A DNA stretch of 64,000 nucleotides from positions 62,001 to 126,000 of the forward strand of contig JAEYRV010000029.1 in the NCBI GenBank assembly GCA_023435305.1. Direction: 5' to 3'. The notes beneath the pieces were generated by a model. The model saw only the letters and a list, made by a program, of their open reading frames with translations. It ran no database searches and was not told where the DNA came from. The first letter of the stretch is position 1. Each line of letters opens with the position of its first letter. Positions 33,000 through 42,632 of the stretch are shown one piece after another. This stretch comes from Bacillota bacterium. Its GTDB lineage: Bacteria > Bacillota > Clostridia > Acetivibrionales > DTU013. A program made the translations under genes and the position numbers.

Positions 33000-35207
33000 A
33001 TGGCTGACCTTTTTCATGATATTTCATCAAGAACAGCTTTTTTTCGCAAGGTTATTATCGTCGTACTGATTTTTGTTGTTTTTTTATGTTCGCTGCCTCC
33101 AATATCAATGGCCTCTCCGTCTGAAGAGGAGCCCTCTTTGATTTCACTGAGCAACCTGGAATACAAGCTGGGAGTATCGCCCGAAGATCCTGCCGGAGTT
33201 CCGGCTTGGGTGAAGGGTGACGACGGCGAAGGCTGGAAGCCTTATCAGCCGGGCATTTATATCGAAGTTCCGAAAGAAGATAAATATATCTGGTTCAGGA
33301 CAACCTTGCCTGAGCATCACTTCCAGGGCGCTGTACTGAGATTTTACGATGTTGGCAACAGTATGGATATATATCTGGACGGGCAGAATATCTACTCAAA
33401 CCACTATCTTGAACAGCCGGGGCTAAGAAGGGTATTTGAATACTATTACAGCCGATTTGCCAGACTGCCTGAAAATTCATCCGGAAAGACCGTATATATA
33501 AAAGCCTTGCCCAAAGCTCTGTATAATAAAACAAATGCTTATGTACTGGACTTTTGCGACTTGACTTCATATGAAAATCAATTAAATGAAATGCTGGACT
33601 CCGGTCTTCTGAATATGATCCTTGGCTTTATACTGCTGTCAGCAGGACTGATATTCATGTTGCTGCTGATTTTTATAAAGGTCAATGCCAAAGCAATGCT
33701 GTCCTTTGGGTTTCTGTCGATTACCTCCGGGATCATAACCCTTTACCAGTCGTACTTTAAATATATAATCGGTGTACCCACCCTGTTTTACTATCTGGCA
33801 TTCATCTCAAACGGGCTCATGCCTGCGGCGATATGTATGTTTTTCAAGCCATATGTTTTGAAAAAGTATAGAAAGCTTGCTGATGTATTCAGTATGATTT
33901 TCTTAATATATACCCTGGTCATGGCGACACTGGACCTGTCCGGATTGTGCTGGGCATTTGCCTTCATGCCGGTATTCTTTGCCTTCTTCGGTATATCCGC
34001 CTGCATCCTGTTTGTACTGGTGCTGAAAAACCGCGAGAACTCCCAAATCGAGAGAAGGATAATAGTTCTTGGCACTGTGGGGTACTGTCTGACAGGACTG
34101 TACGACATCATTTTTGTCATATTCATCAACCAGGGAAAAGGCACACAGTATCATACATGGGGTTTGATAGTAGTTATAGCAGCCCTTGTGTTTTCTATGG
34201 TTTACAGATATAACGATATCCACAGGAAAGCGCTGGAATACTCCGGAGAACTGGAGGAGAAAAACAAGAAACTGAAAGAGGCTCATGAAAGTATTACCGA
34301 GTTGAACAGGTCACTGGAGCAAAAGGTACTTGAAAGAACAGAACAGCTCAATAATGCAAACAATGAACTAACCGAAATGAATGAAGAGCTTACCGCCATG
34401 AATGAACAACTGATGGCAACGATGGATGCGCTGACAGATGCTCAGGAGCAGCTTGTCCAGACTGAGAAGATCGCAGCGCTGGGCAAACTCGTAGCCGGTG
34501 TCGCCCATGAACTGAATACTCCAGTTGCTGTAATAAGCTCCAATATACAATTTGAAGAGTCCTTACTGGATCAGGTCGACCAAAATGATACCTCCAGTAT
34601 GAAATCATTTTTCTCATCTATCGCACCTCTGAGGGAAATAAACAGGGAGGCCGGCGAAAGGATAGCCGACATTGTCCGTAATCTGACAAATTTCTCACGG
34701 CTGGACGAATCCGATCTCAAGGAGGTCAATCTTTTAGAAGGCCTCGATAGCACAGTCATCATCCTTGGTGAGCAGATAGACTCAAAAAAGATAGCAATAA
34801 AGAAGGAATTCTCCTATATACCCAACATTACCTGCTATCCCAAGCTTATGAACCAGGTATTCATGTATCTCCTTGAAAACGCCATCGAATCCGTCCAAAC
34901 AGGAGGAACTATTACTCTAAGCACCTCCTGCAGCGGCAGTAATATTCACATCAGCTTCAAAGACAACGGCGGAGGCATCTCTGCAGAGGACCTGCGAAAT
35001 GTGTTCGATCCGCGCTTTACTATAAAAGGCAAGCGGATAGGCATTGGACTTGGACTTCCTTTATCCTACAAAATCGTTGAGAAGCATGGCGGCAGTATAA
35101 TCGTCAACAGTACGCCCGGAGAGGGTTCGGAATTCATTATCACATTGCCCTGCGACAGACATACTGACCCGTCGGGACCTGCATCGAACCATATCGATGC
35201 TCTCTAG
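33000..35207 (+). CDS. 7TMR-DISM sensor histidine kinase
   Basis: 735-aa membrane kinase. An N-terminal signal/anchor (residues 15-38) is followed by a galactose-binding-like extracellular domain (about 45-185, 7TMR-DISM type with WFRTTLP), seven membrane helices (about 200-402), a long coiled coil (405-490), then the kinase: phospho-acceptor H503 in VAGVAHELNTP, N box at N627, G1 DNGGG (656-660) and G2 GIGLGL (681-686). GGAGAC precedes the ATG. No response regulator gene adjoins it, so it is an orphan; its partner must be elsewhere. The nearest gene downstream is the MarR/ABC operon, with its own promoter. Confidence 0.95.
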   Translation: MADLFHDISSRTAFFRKVIIVVLIFVVFLCSLPPISMASPSEEEPSLISLSNLEYKLGVSPEDPAGVPAWVKGDDGEGWKPYQPGIYIEVPKEDKYIWFRTTLPEHHFQGAVLRFYDVGNSMDIYLDGQNIYSNHYLEQPGLRRVFEYYYSRFARLPENSSGKTVYIKALPKALYNKTNAYVLDFCDLTSYENQLNEMLDSGLLNMILGFILLSAGLIFMLLLIFIKVNAKAMLSFGFLSITSGIITLYQSYFKYIIGVPTLFYYLAFISNGLMPAAICMFFKPYVLKKYRKLADVFSMIFLIYTLVMATLDLSGLCWAFAFMPVFFAFFGISACILFVLVLKNRENSQIERRIIVLGTVGYCLTGLYDIIFVIFINQGKGTQYHTWGLIVVIAALVFSMVYRYNDIHRKALEYSGELEEKNKKLKEAHESITELNRSLEQKVLERTEQLNNANNELTEMNEELTAMNEQLMATMDALTDAQEQLVQTEKIAALGKLVAGVAHELNTPVAVISSNIQFEESLLDQVDQNDTSSMKSFFSSIAPLREINREAGERIADIVRNLTNFSRLDESDLKEVNLLEGLDSTVIILGEQIDSKKIAIKKEFSYIPNITCYPKLMNQVFMYLLENAIESVQTGGTITLSTSCSGSNIHISFKDNGGGISAEDLRNVFDPRFTIKGKRIGIGLGLPLSYKIVEKHGGSIIVNSTPGEGSEFIITLPCDRHTDPSGPASNHIDAL

Positions 35208-35237
35208 ATATTTCCCGATTTCATACTAAAATTAAGT

Positions 35238-35291
35238 TTGACAAAGTCATTTGTTAGTAGTATCCTTTTCTATAACAGTTGCGCACGCAAC
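35238..35291 (+). promoter_or_regulatory. Promoter and palindromic operator of the MarR/ABC operon
   Basis: TTGACA (35238-35243), 17-bp spacer, TATCCT (35261-35266), then the perfect 14-bp palindrome GTTGCGCACGCAAC at 35278-35291, placed over the expected transcription start and 29 bp before marR. This position suits autorepression by the encoded MarR protein; binding is inferred. Confidence 0.65.
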
Positions 35292-35319
35292 TAATATTCA
35301 CATGTGACAGGAGGCATAT

Positions 35320-35754
35320 ATGGGCGCGCTAATGAGATACATAAACCGGATATCCCGCTGCGCTGTCCTGTTCAGGAACGGAAAGCTGGAGCATGATGGG
35401 CTCAACGGCTACCAGCATACATATATTCTGAATATATGCAATAATCCCGGAATCTCGCAGGATATGCTGGCCAAAGCCATCTATGTGAATAAAAGCAGCG
35501 TTACCCGCCAGCTTGCCCTTCTGGAAAGCAACGGCTATATCGATAGGATACCCAACGACAAGGATAAACGCATCATGCAGGTCTACCCCACCCAAAAGGC
35601 TTTTGATATCCTGCCCAGGGTAATAAACCTGCTGGATGAATGGGAATCATACGTTACCGCCGATCTTACTGAAGAAGAGAAGGCTGTTATGATCTCCATG
35701 CTCGATCGGGTGATGACAAGAGCCGCACAGAAGGCCGAAGAGGGTGAACCATAG
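35320..35754 (+). CDS. MarR-family transcriptional regulator
   Basis: 144-aa winged-helix dimer. The DNA-binding core is NPGISQDMLAKAIYVNKSSV with the recognition helix and TRQLALLESNGYIDRIPNDK, and the wing DKRIMQVYPT; helices for dimerisation lie at both ends. GGAGG precedes the ATG. Two bp separate its stop from the first exporter gene, so it probably represses its own operon through the palindrome upstream, released by an exporter substrate. Confidence 0.93.
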   Translation: MGALMRYINRISRCAVLFRNGKLEHDGLNGYQHTYILNICNNPGISQDMLAKAIYVNKSSVTRQLALLESNGYIDRIPNDKDKRIMQVYPTQKAFDILPRVINLLDEWESYVTADLTEEEKAVMISMLDRVMTRAAQKAEEGEP

Positions 35755-35756
35755 AT

Positions 35757-37517
35757 ATGAGAAAAATACTGTCATACTTAAAACCATATACATTACGCAT
35801 GCTCGCAGGATTGACCATAAAATTCTCGGGCACTATACTGGATCTGCTGCTTCCGTGGATCCTGTCCCATACTATCGATGACATAGTCCCTCTTGGCAAT
35901 GTGAAACTGGTCTTCATCTGGGGCGGGATCATGCTTTTATGCGCGGCAGCGGCATTCATCACCAACGTGATCGCAAACAGGATGGCATCCAGAGTCGCCA
36001 GAGACACGACAGAGGCCATCCGGCATGACCTTTTTGAGAGAATATGCTATCTGTCCTGCAGGCAGGTCGATGAGTTTACAATACCCTCACTGGAATCCAG
36101 ACTTACCTCCGACACCTACAACATCCATCATATGATCGGCATGATGCAGCGTTTGGGCATACGGGCACCTATACTGCTTCTTGGCGGCATTATAGTGACC
36201 CTTGGGCTGGAGCCCGTTTTGTCCCTTATACTGATACTGACATTACCCTTTATTGGTCTTCTGGTGTACTTTGTATCAAGGAAGGGCATCCCTATGTTTA
36301 CCGACGCCCAAAAGTCAGTCGACAAGCTGGTCCGCACGGTTCGCGAAAACATTACAGGCATCAGGGTGATAAAGGCTTTGTCAAAAACAGAATATGAAAA
36401 AAGCAGGTTTGAAGGAGTCAACGCAGAAGTTGTAGAGAGCGAATCCAAAGCAAACATCACCATGGCGCTGACAAACCCGGCGATGAACCTTATTTTGAAT
36501 CTGGGGCTCACCCTGGTCATTATTGCAGGCGCATACAGGATCAATGCCGGTCTGACAAAACCCGGTGAAATAATCGCATTTCTCACTTATTTCACAATAA
36601 TACTCAATGCGATGCTCTCCATCACAAGGATGTTCGTGATCTTCTCAAAAGGCACCGCTTCAGCCGAAAGGATCCGTCAGGTACTGGACGCAGGCGGGGA
36701 GCTTGAAACGGTACCGGAAGACCATGTAGAAAACGGATATCATATATCATTCGAGCATGTCACATTTTCATACCATGGCAAGGCGGTAAAATCAGACAAC
36801 AAATCACAGAAAAATGATGAAAACGGGAAAAACAGCCTTGAGGATATCAGCTTTGCCCTCGGGCATGGCGAGACTCTGGGGATCATAGGTGCCACCGGCA
36901 GCGGCAAAAGTACAATAATAAGGCTTCTGCTTCGTCTATACGATCCCAGTGACGGGGTGATCAGGATATCGGGTGACAATATTCGGAGTATCCCGCAGGA
37001 TACGCTGCATACCAAATTCGGAGTGGTCTTTCAGAATGATGTGCTTTTCGCTGATACTATAGCCTCGAATATTTCCTTCGGCAGGGAGCTGAGCCAAAAT
37101 CAGATAGAGGATGCTGCAGTATATGCCCAGGCAAGCGGATTCATCGAATCCCTGGAAGACAGATACCAGCATATACTTTCAACAAAAAGCTCAAATCTGA
37201 GCGGAGGGCAGAAGCAGAGAGTCCTTATTGCCAGAGCACTGGCAGCAAAGCCCGAGATACTGATACTGGACGATTCTTCAAGCGCATTGGACTACAAAAC
37301 CGACTCCCTTCTCAGGAAGGCGCTAAATCAGAATATGAAGGATACCACAACCATAATCATTGCACAGAGGATAAGCTCGATAATGCATGCCGACCATATC
37401 CTTATGCTTGAGGACGGTAAGACTCTGGGATATGGGACTCACCAGGAGCTTCTGGAAACATGCAGTGAATATCATGAGATATATGCTTCCCAGATGGGAG
37501 GTGAAGCCGTTGGCTAA
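35757..37517 (+). CDS. ABC exporter half-transporter with degenerate ATP site (subunit 1)
   Basis: 586 aa: six-helix exporter membrane domain (residues 15-300) and an ATPase domain. Walker A is G378-T386 (GATGSGKST), signature LSGGQ at 481-485. The Walker B segment ILILDD has Asp506 where catalytic Glu is normal, and the H-loop histidine is Gln537 (AQRIS). These two changes mark the degenerate partner of a heterodimeric BmrCD/TM287-288-type exporter. A low-complexity insert (residues 343-360) precedes Walker A. It overlaps the next gene by 8 bp. Drug or lipid/peptide export is likely; substrate unknown. Confidence 0.93.
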   Translation: MRKILSYLKPYTLRMLAGLTIKFSGTILDLLLPWILSHTIDDIVPLGNVKLVFIWGGIMLLCAAAAFITNVIANRMASRVARDTTEAIRHDLFERICYLSCRQVDEFTIPSLESRLTSDTYNIHHMIGMMQRLGIRAPILLLGGIIVTLGLEPVLSLILILTLPFIGLLVYFVSRKGIPMFTDAQKSVDKLVRTVRENITGIRVIKALSKTEYEKSRFEGVNAEVVESESKANITMALTNPAMNLILNLGLTLVIIAGAYRINAGLTKPGEIIAFLTYFTIILNAMLSITRMFVIFSKGTASAERIRQVLDAGGELETVPEDHVENGYHISFEHVTFSYHGKAVKSDNKSQKNDENGKNSLEDISFALGHGETLGIIGATGSGKSTIIRLLLRLYDPSDGVIRISGDNIRSIPQDTLHTKFGVVFQNDVLFADTIASNISFGRELSQNQIEDAAVYAQASGFIESLEDRYQHILSTKSSNLSGGQKQRVLIARALAAKPEILILDDSSSALDYKTDSLLRKALNQNMKDTTTIIIAQRISSIMHADHILMLEDGKTLGYGTHQELLETCSEYHEIYASQMGGEAVG

Positions 37518-39384
37518 TGCTTCATTTGGCAAACCGGGAGGAATCCCGTCAGGCTTTGGCCCGGGCCGGGGTTTTGGAGGCGGCCGCGGCTTCGGTGCAG
37601 GCCCGGTGGATCCGGCAAAAAGCGGCGATAAGCAAAAGTTCAGCCTGCAGGACACAAAAAGGATCATGGCACGGCTATGGAAATACTTATACCGATATAA
37701 ATGGCTCGGATTGCTGGCTGTGGCTCTTTCGGCCTCCAGCAATCTGCTGTCCCTTCTTGGGCCTATGCTTTCGGGCTATGCCATCGACGCCATAGGCAAC
37801 GGCGCGGGCTTGGCTCAGTTTGACAAGGTATTCTTCTATTGCGGGCTCATGATTGTTTTTTATATTGTATCCTCCGTGTTGGAGTATATTCTTTCGGTCT
37901 TAATGATCCGCATCAGCCAGAAGGTTGTTTTCAGGATGAGGAGCGATGTGTTCAACAAGCTGGCGGAGCTGCCTGTTCGGTTCTTTGACAGCCACCAGAC
38001 CGGTGAGATCATCAGCCGCATATCATACGATATCGACACAGTCAATGCTTCTCTTTCCAATGATCTGCTGCAGATATTCACTAGTCTGCTCACTATTATC
38101 GGATCATTGGCAATGATGCTTTATATTTCACCTATTCTGGTTCTTGTGTTTGCTGTAACCATTCCGGTTTCAATTATTCTGACAAAGTTTATGACAGGCA
38201 AACTGCGACCGCTTTTCAGAAAGCGCTCTGCAAAGCTTGGCGAGCTCAACGGCTTTGTCGAAGAGCTCATATCGGGGCAAAAGACGATCAAGGTTTATAA
38301 TCAGGAGCAATCCACGCTGCGAAGGTTTGATGAGAAAAACAAAGAAGCGGTCGATTCATATTACGATGCAGAGTATTACGGCAGCATGATGGGGCCGTCA
38401 GTCAATCTCATTAATAACCTTTCGCTTGCTCTCATCAGTGTTTTCGGGGCTCTGCTCTTTCTCTTCGGCCGCATCACACTGGGCAATCTTTCATCCTTCG
38501 TGCTGTATTCACGGAAATTCTCCGGGCCTATAAATGAAATGGCCAACATCCTCAGTGAGCTGCAGTCCTCCTTTGCCGCTGCCGAGCGCATTTTCCGGCT
38601 CATTGATGAAGAACCGGAGCCAAAGGATATGGATGGAGCTGCTGTCCTTGATGACATAAAGGGCAAAGTGGAAATGAAGGATGTATGTTTCGGCTACACA
38701 CCGGAACGCCCAATAATCCGGGATCTGGATATAACAGCGGAGGAAGGCAGCCTCATTGCCGTCGTTGGCCCTACCGGCGCCGGTAAAACAACGATCATAA
38801 ACCTGCTGATGAGATTCTATGACCCCGACAGCGGCACTATCTCCATCGATGGCCGTGATATTAGCTCAGTCACACGTAAAAGCCTGCGGCTCGCATACTC
38901 GATGGTACTGCAGGACACCTGGCTGTTCCATGGAACGATTTATGAAAACATTGCTTATGGGAAGAAAAACGCGACACTGGACGATGTAATAACCGTGGCC
39001 AAGGCAGCAAGGATACACAATTACATCATGCAGCTGCCCGAAGGCTACAATACCATTTTAAGCGATGACGGCATAAATATATCATATGGGCAGAAGCAGC
39101 TGCTCACTATAGCCAGAGCAATGCTGCTGGATTCAAAGATGCTGATACTGGACGAGGCCACTTCGAATGTAGACACAAGGACGGAGCAGCAGATACAGAA
39201 GGCCATGCGAAAGCTGATGCAGGGCCGGACCTGCTTTGTCATCGCCCACCGCCTGTCCACGATCCGAAATGCCGACAAGATACTGGTAATAAAGGACGGC
39301 AGAATACTGGAGCAGGGTAACCACGATGAATTGATAAAGCTGGACCATGTCTATGCTGAGCTGTACAATTCACAGTTCAACTGA
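37510..39384 (+). CDS. ABC exporter half-transporter with catalytic ATPase (subunit 2)
   Basis: 624 aa. The start is a TTG overlapping the end of subunit 1, with GGAGG eight bases upstream; a long upstream extension of the frame is only overlap. A glycine-rich N-terminal tail (GFGPGRGFGGGRGF) typical of this exporter class precedes six membrane helices. The ATPase has GPTGAGKTT, Walker B with the catalytic glutamate (LILDEATSNVD) and an intact H-loop (IAHRLST), but a changed signature, ISYGQ. Pairing with subunit 1 gives one consensus and one degenerate ATP site. Confidence 0.93.
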   Translation: MANASFGKPGGIPSGFGPGRGFGGGRGFGAGPVDPAKSGDKQKFSLQDTKRIMARLWKYLYRYKWLGLLAVALSASSNLLSLLGPMLSGYAIDAIGNGAGLAQFDKVFFYCGLMIVFYIVSSVLEYILSVLMIRISQKVVFRMRSDVFNKLAELPVRFFDSHQTGEIISRISYDIDTVNASLSNDLLQIFTSLLTIIGSLAMMLYISPILVLVFAVTIPVSIILTKFMTGKLRPLFRKRSAKLGELNGFVEELISGQKTIKVYNQEQSTLRRFDEKNKEAVDSYYDAEYYGSMMGPSVNLINNLSLALISVFGALLFLFGRITLGNLSSFVLYSRKFSGPINEMANILSELQSSFAAAERIFRLIDEEPEPKDMDGAAVLDDIKGKVEMKDVCFGYTPERPIIRDLDITAEEGSLIAVVGPTGAGKTTIINLLMRFYDPDSGTISIDGRDISSVTRKSLRLAYSMVLQDTWLFHGTIYENIAYGKKNATLDDVITVAKAARIHNYIMQLPEGYNTILSDDGINISYGQKQLLTIARAMLLDSKMLILDEATSNVDTRTEQQIQKAMRKLMQGRTCFVIAHRLSTIRNADKILVIKDGRILEQGNHDELIKLDHVYAELYNSQFN

Positions 39385-39394
39385 GCCAGGCTGG

Positions 39395-39601
39395 TCAGTC
39401 CTTTATATCAACGTTGTCCTCTGTGCTGACTTTGTCAGCACTCTTTTTCTTCCAGTTGTAGCGTATGATCGCTACTGTTAGAACAACCACAACAAAAACA
39501 AGACCTGCCGCACAAAGTACCAACGTCAGACCAAACATCTTGGGTTGAGGTACATACACAACATCAGCAAACGCAGCACTATAAGATAGAATACTTCCCA
39601 T
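39395..39601 (-). CDS. Small membrane protein next to the SH3 protein cluster
   Basis: 68 aa: an N-terminal segment MGSILSYSAAFADVVYVPQP, one membrane helix (about residues 23-45) and a charged tail (RYNWKKKSADK). The start is the ATG with GGAGG upstream rather than one 15 bp earlier. The ADVVYVPQ string resembles ADVVWEPE near the mature start of the SH3 protein at 40037, two genes upstream, suggesting common targeting or co-function. Last of the minus-strand envelope cluster. Confidence 0.7.
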   Translation of the reverse strand: MGSILSYSAAFADVVYVPQPKMFGLTLVLCAAGLVFVVVVLTVAIIRYNWKKKSADKVSTEDNVDIKD

Positions 39602-39622
39602 TAGATACACCTCCATCTATAC

Positions 39623-39982
39623 TTATAAAAATACCTGTATCATTTTTCCGGTGAAAAAGGAAAATATATTTGCCCCAATCGCAAACAGGACAGGGCGGCT
39701 TATCTTCTCAGCATACGATTTATAGAATAGTGCCTCTGCAACTACCGCGAGCACCTCAAGCAAGGCTAAAACCAGCAGAGACCATCCTTTACCCACAGTG
39801 AGATAATACAAGAATACTACGACAGGGTTTGTGATCACATTGACCAGGCATACCAGCAGCAGATCCTTCTTGTTCCTCACCCTGCATACCAGGGCGAAAA
39901 TCAACTCCAGAGCAAGCGTCAAGCCAAGAGATATGCCCATATATTTAAATATCTCAAAACTCATCGCACCTGCGCTGCCCAT
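39623..39982 (-). CDS. Multi-spanning small membrane protein
   Basis: 119 aa with four hydrophobic helices. A conserved-looking loop VCRVRNKKDLLLVCLVNVIT lies between the first and second, and AEALFYKSYAEKISRPVLFA near the end. GGGGTGAG precedes the chosen ATG. It is 21 bp upstream of the 68-aa membrane protein and 54 bp downstream of the SH3 protein, on the same strand, and the three probably form a unit. Function unknown. Confidence 0.75.
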   Translation of the reverse strand: MGSAGAMSFEIFKYMGISLGLTLALELIFALVCRVRNKKDLLLVCLVNVITNPVVVFLYYLTVGKGWSLLVLALLEVLAVVAEALFYKSYAEKISRPVLFAIGANIFSFFTGKMIQVFL

Positions 39983-40036
39983 TATCTCACCCCGTTTACC
40001 GCTCCATTGGTTCATTCAGCTCAATGCAGCTGATGG

Positions 40037-40876
40037 TTATTTTATTTCATTCGGGGCCTTGCCCGTATCTGTCTTTGCTGTTTTCTTTCTGAATAGAACC
40101 CGTACCAGTATAACTGTTCCAACAACTACTGCCGCTACAAGAACTGCCACTACTATAAATACATTGATGCCTTCTGACTCAGGAGCAATTATTTCAGTGG
40201 GTTCCGGCGGTATTACAACATCAGCTGCATCCTCTTCATTCACAGGGATTTTATTATTTGACGGATCGCTTAAACATATCCAGCCGCTGATTGCCCGGAA
40301 ATAAGTCACATAGCCCCACTGTCTTCCTTCATTATCTGTATATGATGAGGTAATGCTGATTGCATCCTCATGATCTGCAACTGTCTTGTTTATTATTTCT
40401 CCAGAGCCCGGATAACTCCAGAAATATATTATCTCCACATCCTCCGGCGGCAAAAACCCGCCGCTGTATTCCTGATACTCATCACTGTGCTTGAGGGTGA
40501 AATTCTTGAGTCCCGGCTCTTTTACAAGATAATCCATCGGAACCCATCCGGTTTTACCGCCGGCCATATAAACGATGCCCCACGTATACCCGCGTTTGTC
40601 TTCATATGTGTATTCTGCACCAACCTTGCTGCCGTTCTTTATTTCACCGACTTCTCTGTCCGATACCGGACTTTCCCATATAGTTACTCTTCCTCCCGGC
40701 CCGTTTGCTATCAAATCCCGCGCGCGAACATATTGGCACTCATCGGCATGTGTCTTATAGAAATCATCCTCCGGCTCCCAGACAACATCGGCATTGGAAA
40801 GGGGGCAATTCATTATAAACAGGATAATGAAAGTACAGATTCCCGCCACAAATCTAACCAGTGTCTTTTTTCTCAT
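40037..40876 (-). CDS. Exported SH3-domain protein with C-terminal membrane anchor
   Basis: 279 aa. A signal peptide (MRKKTLVRFVAGICTFIILF) ends near NADVVWEPEDDFY. One or two bacterial SH3-like segments follow: VTIWESPVSDREVGEIKNGS with EDKRGYTWGIVYMAGGKTGW, and a later GRQWGYVTYFRAISGWICL. A Pro/Glu linker and one membrane helix (about 230-252) with a basic tail end the protein, so it is displayed outside and anchored at the C-terminus. The start is the ATG preceded by AAAGG; a much longer frame upstream is spurious. Confidence 0.82.
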   Translation of the reverse strand: MRKKTLVRFVAGICTFIILFIMNCPLSNADVVWEPEDDFYKTHADECQYVRARDLIANGPGGRVTIWESPVSDREVGEIKNGSKVGAEYTYEDKRGYTWGIVYMAGGKTGWVPMDYLVKEPGLKNFTLKHSDEYQEYSGGFLPPEDVEIIYFWSYPGSGEIINKTVADHEDAISITSSYTDNEGRQWGYVTYFRAISGWICLSDPSNNKIPVNEEDAADVVIPPEPTEIIAPESEGINVFIVVAVLVAAVVVGTVILVRVLFRKKTAKTDTGKAPNEIK

Positions 40877-40929
40877 AACAAGCATCCTTTCAACTAATAA
40901 TTTTTTAATGCCACACATCCCTGAAGTTT

Positions 40930-42039
40930 TCAGGATGTTTCCTTTACCGAATCGCCCGATGTCGGCTTTGGCATGACCCATCCTGAACCTGCCATAACCA
41001 ATCCTGCACAAAGCAAAGCCAGCGAAACTGCGGAAGCCGCCGCAAAGCCGGTCCCGCCTGTAAACAGCGGATCTGTGCCAAAATACACGGGAAGGAAGCC
41101 AAGGAACAATCCAAAGGTCAAAAGCCCGAATGTGAACCCCTTGCTCCCAGTCAATATACGGGCTACAGCCCATAAAGTCACCGGCATTGTCATATTAAAA
41201 AGAAAAACGGCTGCAGTACCGGCTGCAGGATATCCATGAAACAGGAACAGTATAGCTGCCAGACCAAGTGAAACCACCGTGGTTTTCAAAGGGCCGAATA
41301 CATCGGCAAGCAAGCCTCCCGCCATTTTCCCCAGTACAACTGCACAAACAAGCACAAGACCCCATGACCCTTCTCCCTTCCATGGGAAAGAAAGTGTCAT
41401 GCCCACATATGATCTGAGGCACACCACCAGAAACAGGCATGTCATGACACCACCCGCCACTGTGGTCTTAAGATCATTATGTCCCGCAGCAGCAAGACCT
41501 TTTAGTTGAAATGATAATGGTTCATTATCAGATTTAAAGGTCCTCCCTGGAGCATACTGCAGCAATAACATCAGTAATGCCGTCAACAACAGCGCCAATA
41601 CGATGTTTGCTGCTGCTTCCGTGTTATTCATTCCGTACATGGTTCCAATATACAGTCCGAAGGCCCCCGGTGCTACGAAAATACCCAGTAATCCGCTTTT
41701 TTCCCGGCTTTGATTCAATACATCGATCCCCCCGCCGACATGGAACAAAGCGTTGCCGATGCCCGCTGCCAATGCCGCTGCAATCGAAAGATCCCCGCAC
41801 CCATATGCCGCAGCAACAAGGACACAGCCCAGAGCTGCACATACGGCATTCCGGTTCCATCGGTCAGCAAGAAGCCCAATGGGCATCTGAAGTGCAAATG
41901 CACAAAAATTATATAGAAGGATACAAATGTACCACTGTTCTGTACCTGCAATCCTGCTGAAAAGCAAGTAAGCGCAAGCCAGATCTACCAGCAGATGTGT
42001 GACAGAGTAAAGCATCACCTTCGTATATGAGCCTTTCAA
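40930..42039 (-). CDS. MFS-type transporter
   Basis: 369 aa, about 11-12 membrane helices. The loop after helix 2 reads QMPIGLLADRWNRN, the MFS motif A. Later MAGGLLADVFGPLK is the equivalent repeat in the second half. I place the start at a TTG eight bases after GGGGGG and 2 bp after the stop of the zinc-ribbon gene; a longer ATG frame would overlap that gene by 44 bp. Substrate unknown. Confidence 0.8.
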   Translation of the reverse strand: MKGSYTKVMLYSVTHLLVDLACAYLLFSRIAGTEQWYICILLYNFCAFALQMPIGLLADRWNRNAVCAALGCVLVAAAYGCGDLSIAAALAAGIGNALFHVGGGIDVLNQSREKSGLLGIFVAPGAFGLYIGTMYGMNNTEAAANIVLALLLTALLMLLLQYAPGRTFKSDNEPLSFQLKGLAAAGHNDLKTTVAGGVMTCLFLVVCLRSYVGMTLSFPWKGEGSWGLVLVCAVVLGKMAGGLLADVFGPLKTTVVSLGLAAILFLFHGYPAAGTAAVFLFNMTMPVTLWAVARILTGSKGFTFGLLTFGLFLGFLPVYFGTDPLFTGGTGFAAASAVSLALLCAGLVMAGSGWVMPKPTSGDSVKETS

Positions 42040-42040
42040 T

Positions 42041-42535
42041 TCAATTGCCCCCCACCTCTTCGGCTGCGCCTTCCGTATATGCACTGTCCTGGCTGCCTGC
42101 TGTCATGGCCGCTTTTGCGGCTCTCTCCTCTTCTATCTCCTTAAGCTGTCTGAGGTAATTCTTCTGAGTCTCTGTCTTTCCCGTCATATCAATATCATCA
42201 GCAGCTTTATCAGATTGCGGACGAAGCAGTCGTTCCATTCTTGCCGTATGCTCCTCCTGTGTGATCACTTTGTTTAATAGATCCGAGTTGCATAGTGCGA
42301 TCGCCTTATATTCTTCAAATTTATCCTTTTCAAGCTTTACACCGTATTTACATACCGGACACAGCATCAGATATTCAGTGGAATAAGGTATGACCGGTAT
42401 AAAAAACAGTGTGAACCAAGTTCTTTTGCAATATAAAACCCAATGCTTGTCATTGTTGCAATGGTCACAGTGGTATTTCAGAACCGGCCCGAAGCTTTTA
42501 AGCGTTTGCCGGCCCCATCCGAATATAATGAACAT
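42041..42535 (-). CDS. Zinc-ribbon membrane-associated protein
   Basis: 164 aa: begins MFIIFGWGRQTLKSFGPVL, then a zinc ribbon (YHCDHC ... LCPVC), with a hydrophobic stretch WFTLFFIPVIPYS between its knuckles, and an acidic/basic coiled tail (KNYLRQLKEIEEERAAKAA). AGGGAG precedes the chosen ATG; an earlier ATG 69 bp upstream has none. It runs directly into the MFS gene. Function unknown. Confidence 0.8.
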   Translation of the reverse strand: MFIIFGWGRQTLKSFGPVLKYHCDHCNNDKHWVLYCKRTWFTLFFIPVIPYSTEYLMLCPVCKYGVKLEKDKFEEYKAIALCNSDLLNKVITQEEHTARMERLLRPQSDKAADDIDMTGKTETQKNYLRQLKEIEEERAAKAAMTAGSQDSAYTEGAAEEVGGN

Positions 42536-42632
42536 AATTCTGCTCCCTTCACAATTATTTGAGAGTCTTTCCATCAGTATATCATCAGGCAAGAATATCT
42601 TCAAATAATGTCATATTTTCCCCGTCGGAACC

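Noticed and set aside
37387..37509. 41-residue extension of ABC exporter subunit 2
   Set aside because: It is the overlap with the end of subunit 1; the TTG at 37510 has GGAGG at proper spacing.
40877..41173. 99-residue N-terminal extension of the SH3 protein
   Set aside because: It overlaps the MFS gene in another frame and would put the signal peptide in the middle of the protein; the ATG at 40876 has its own ribosome-binding site.
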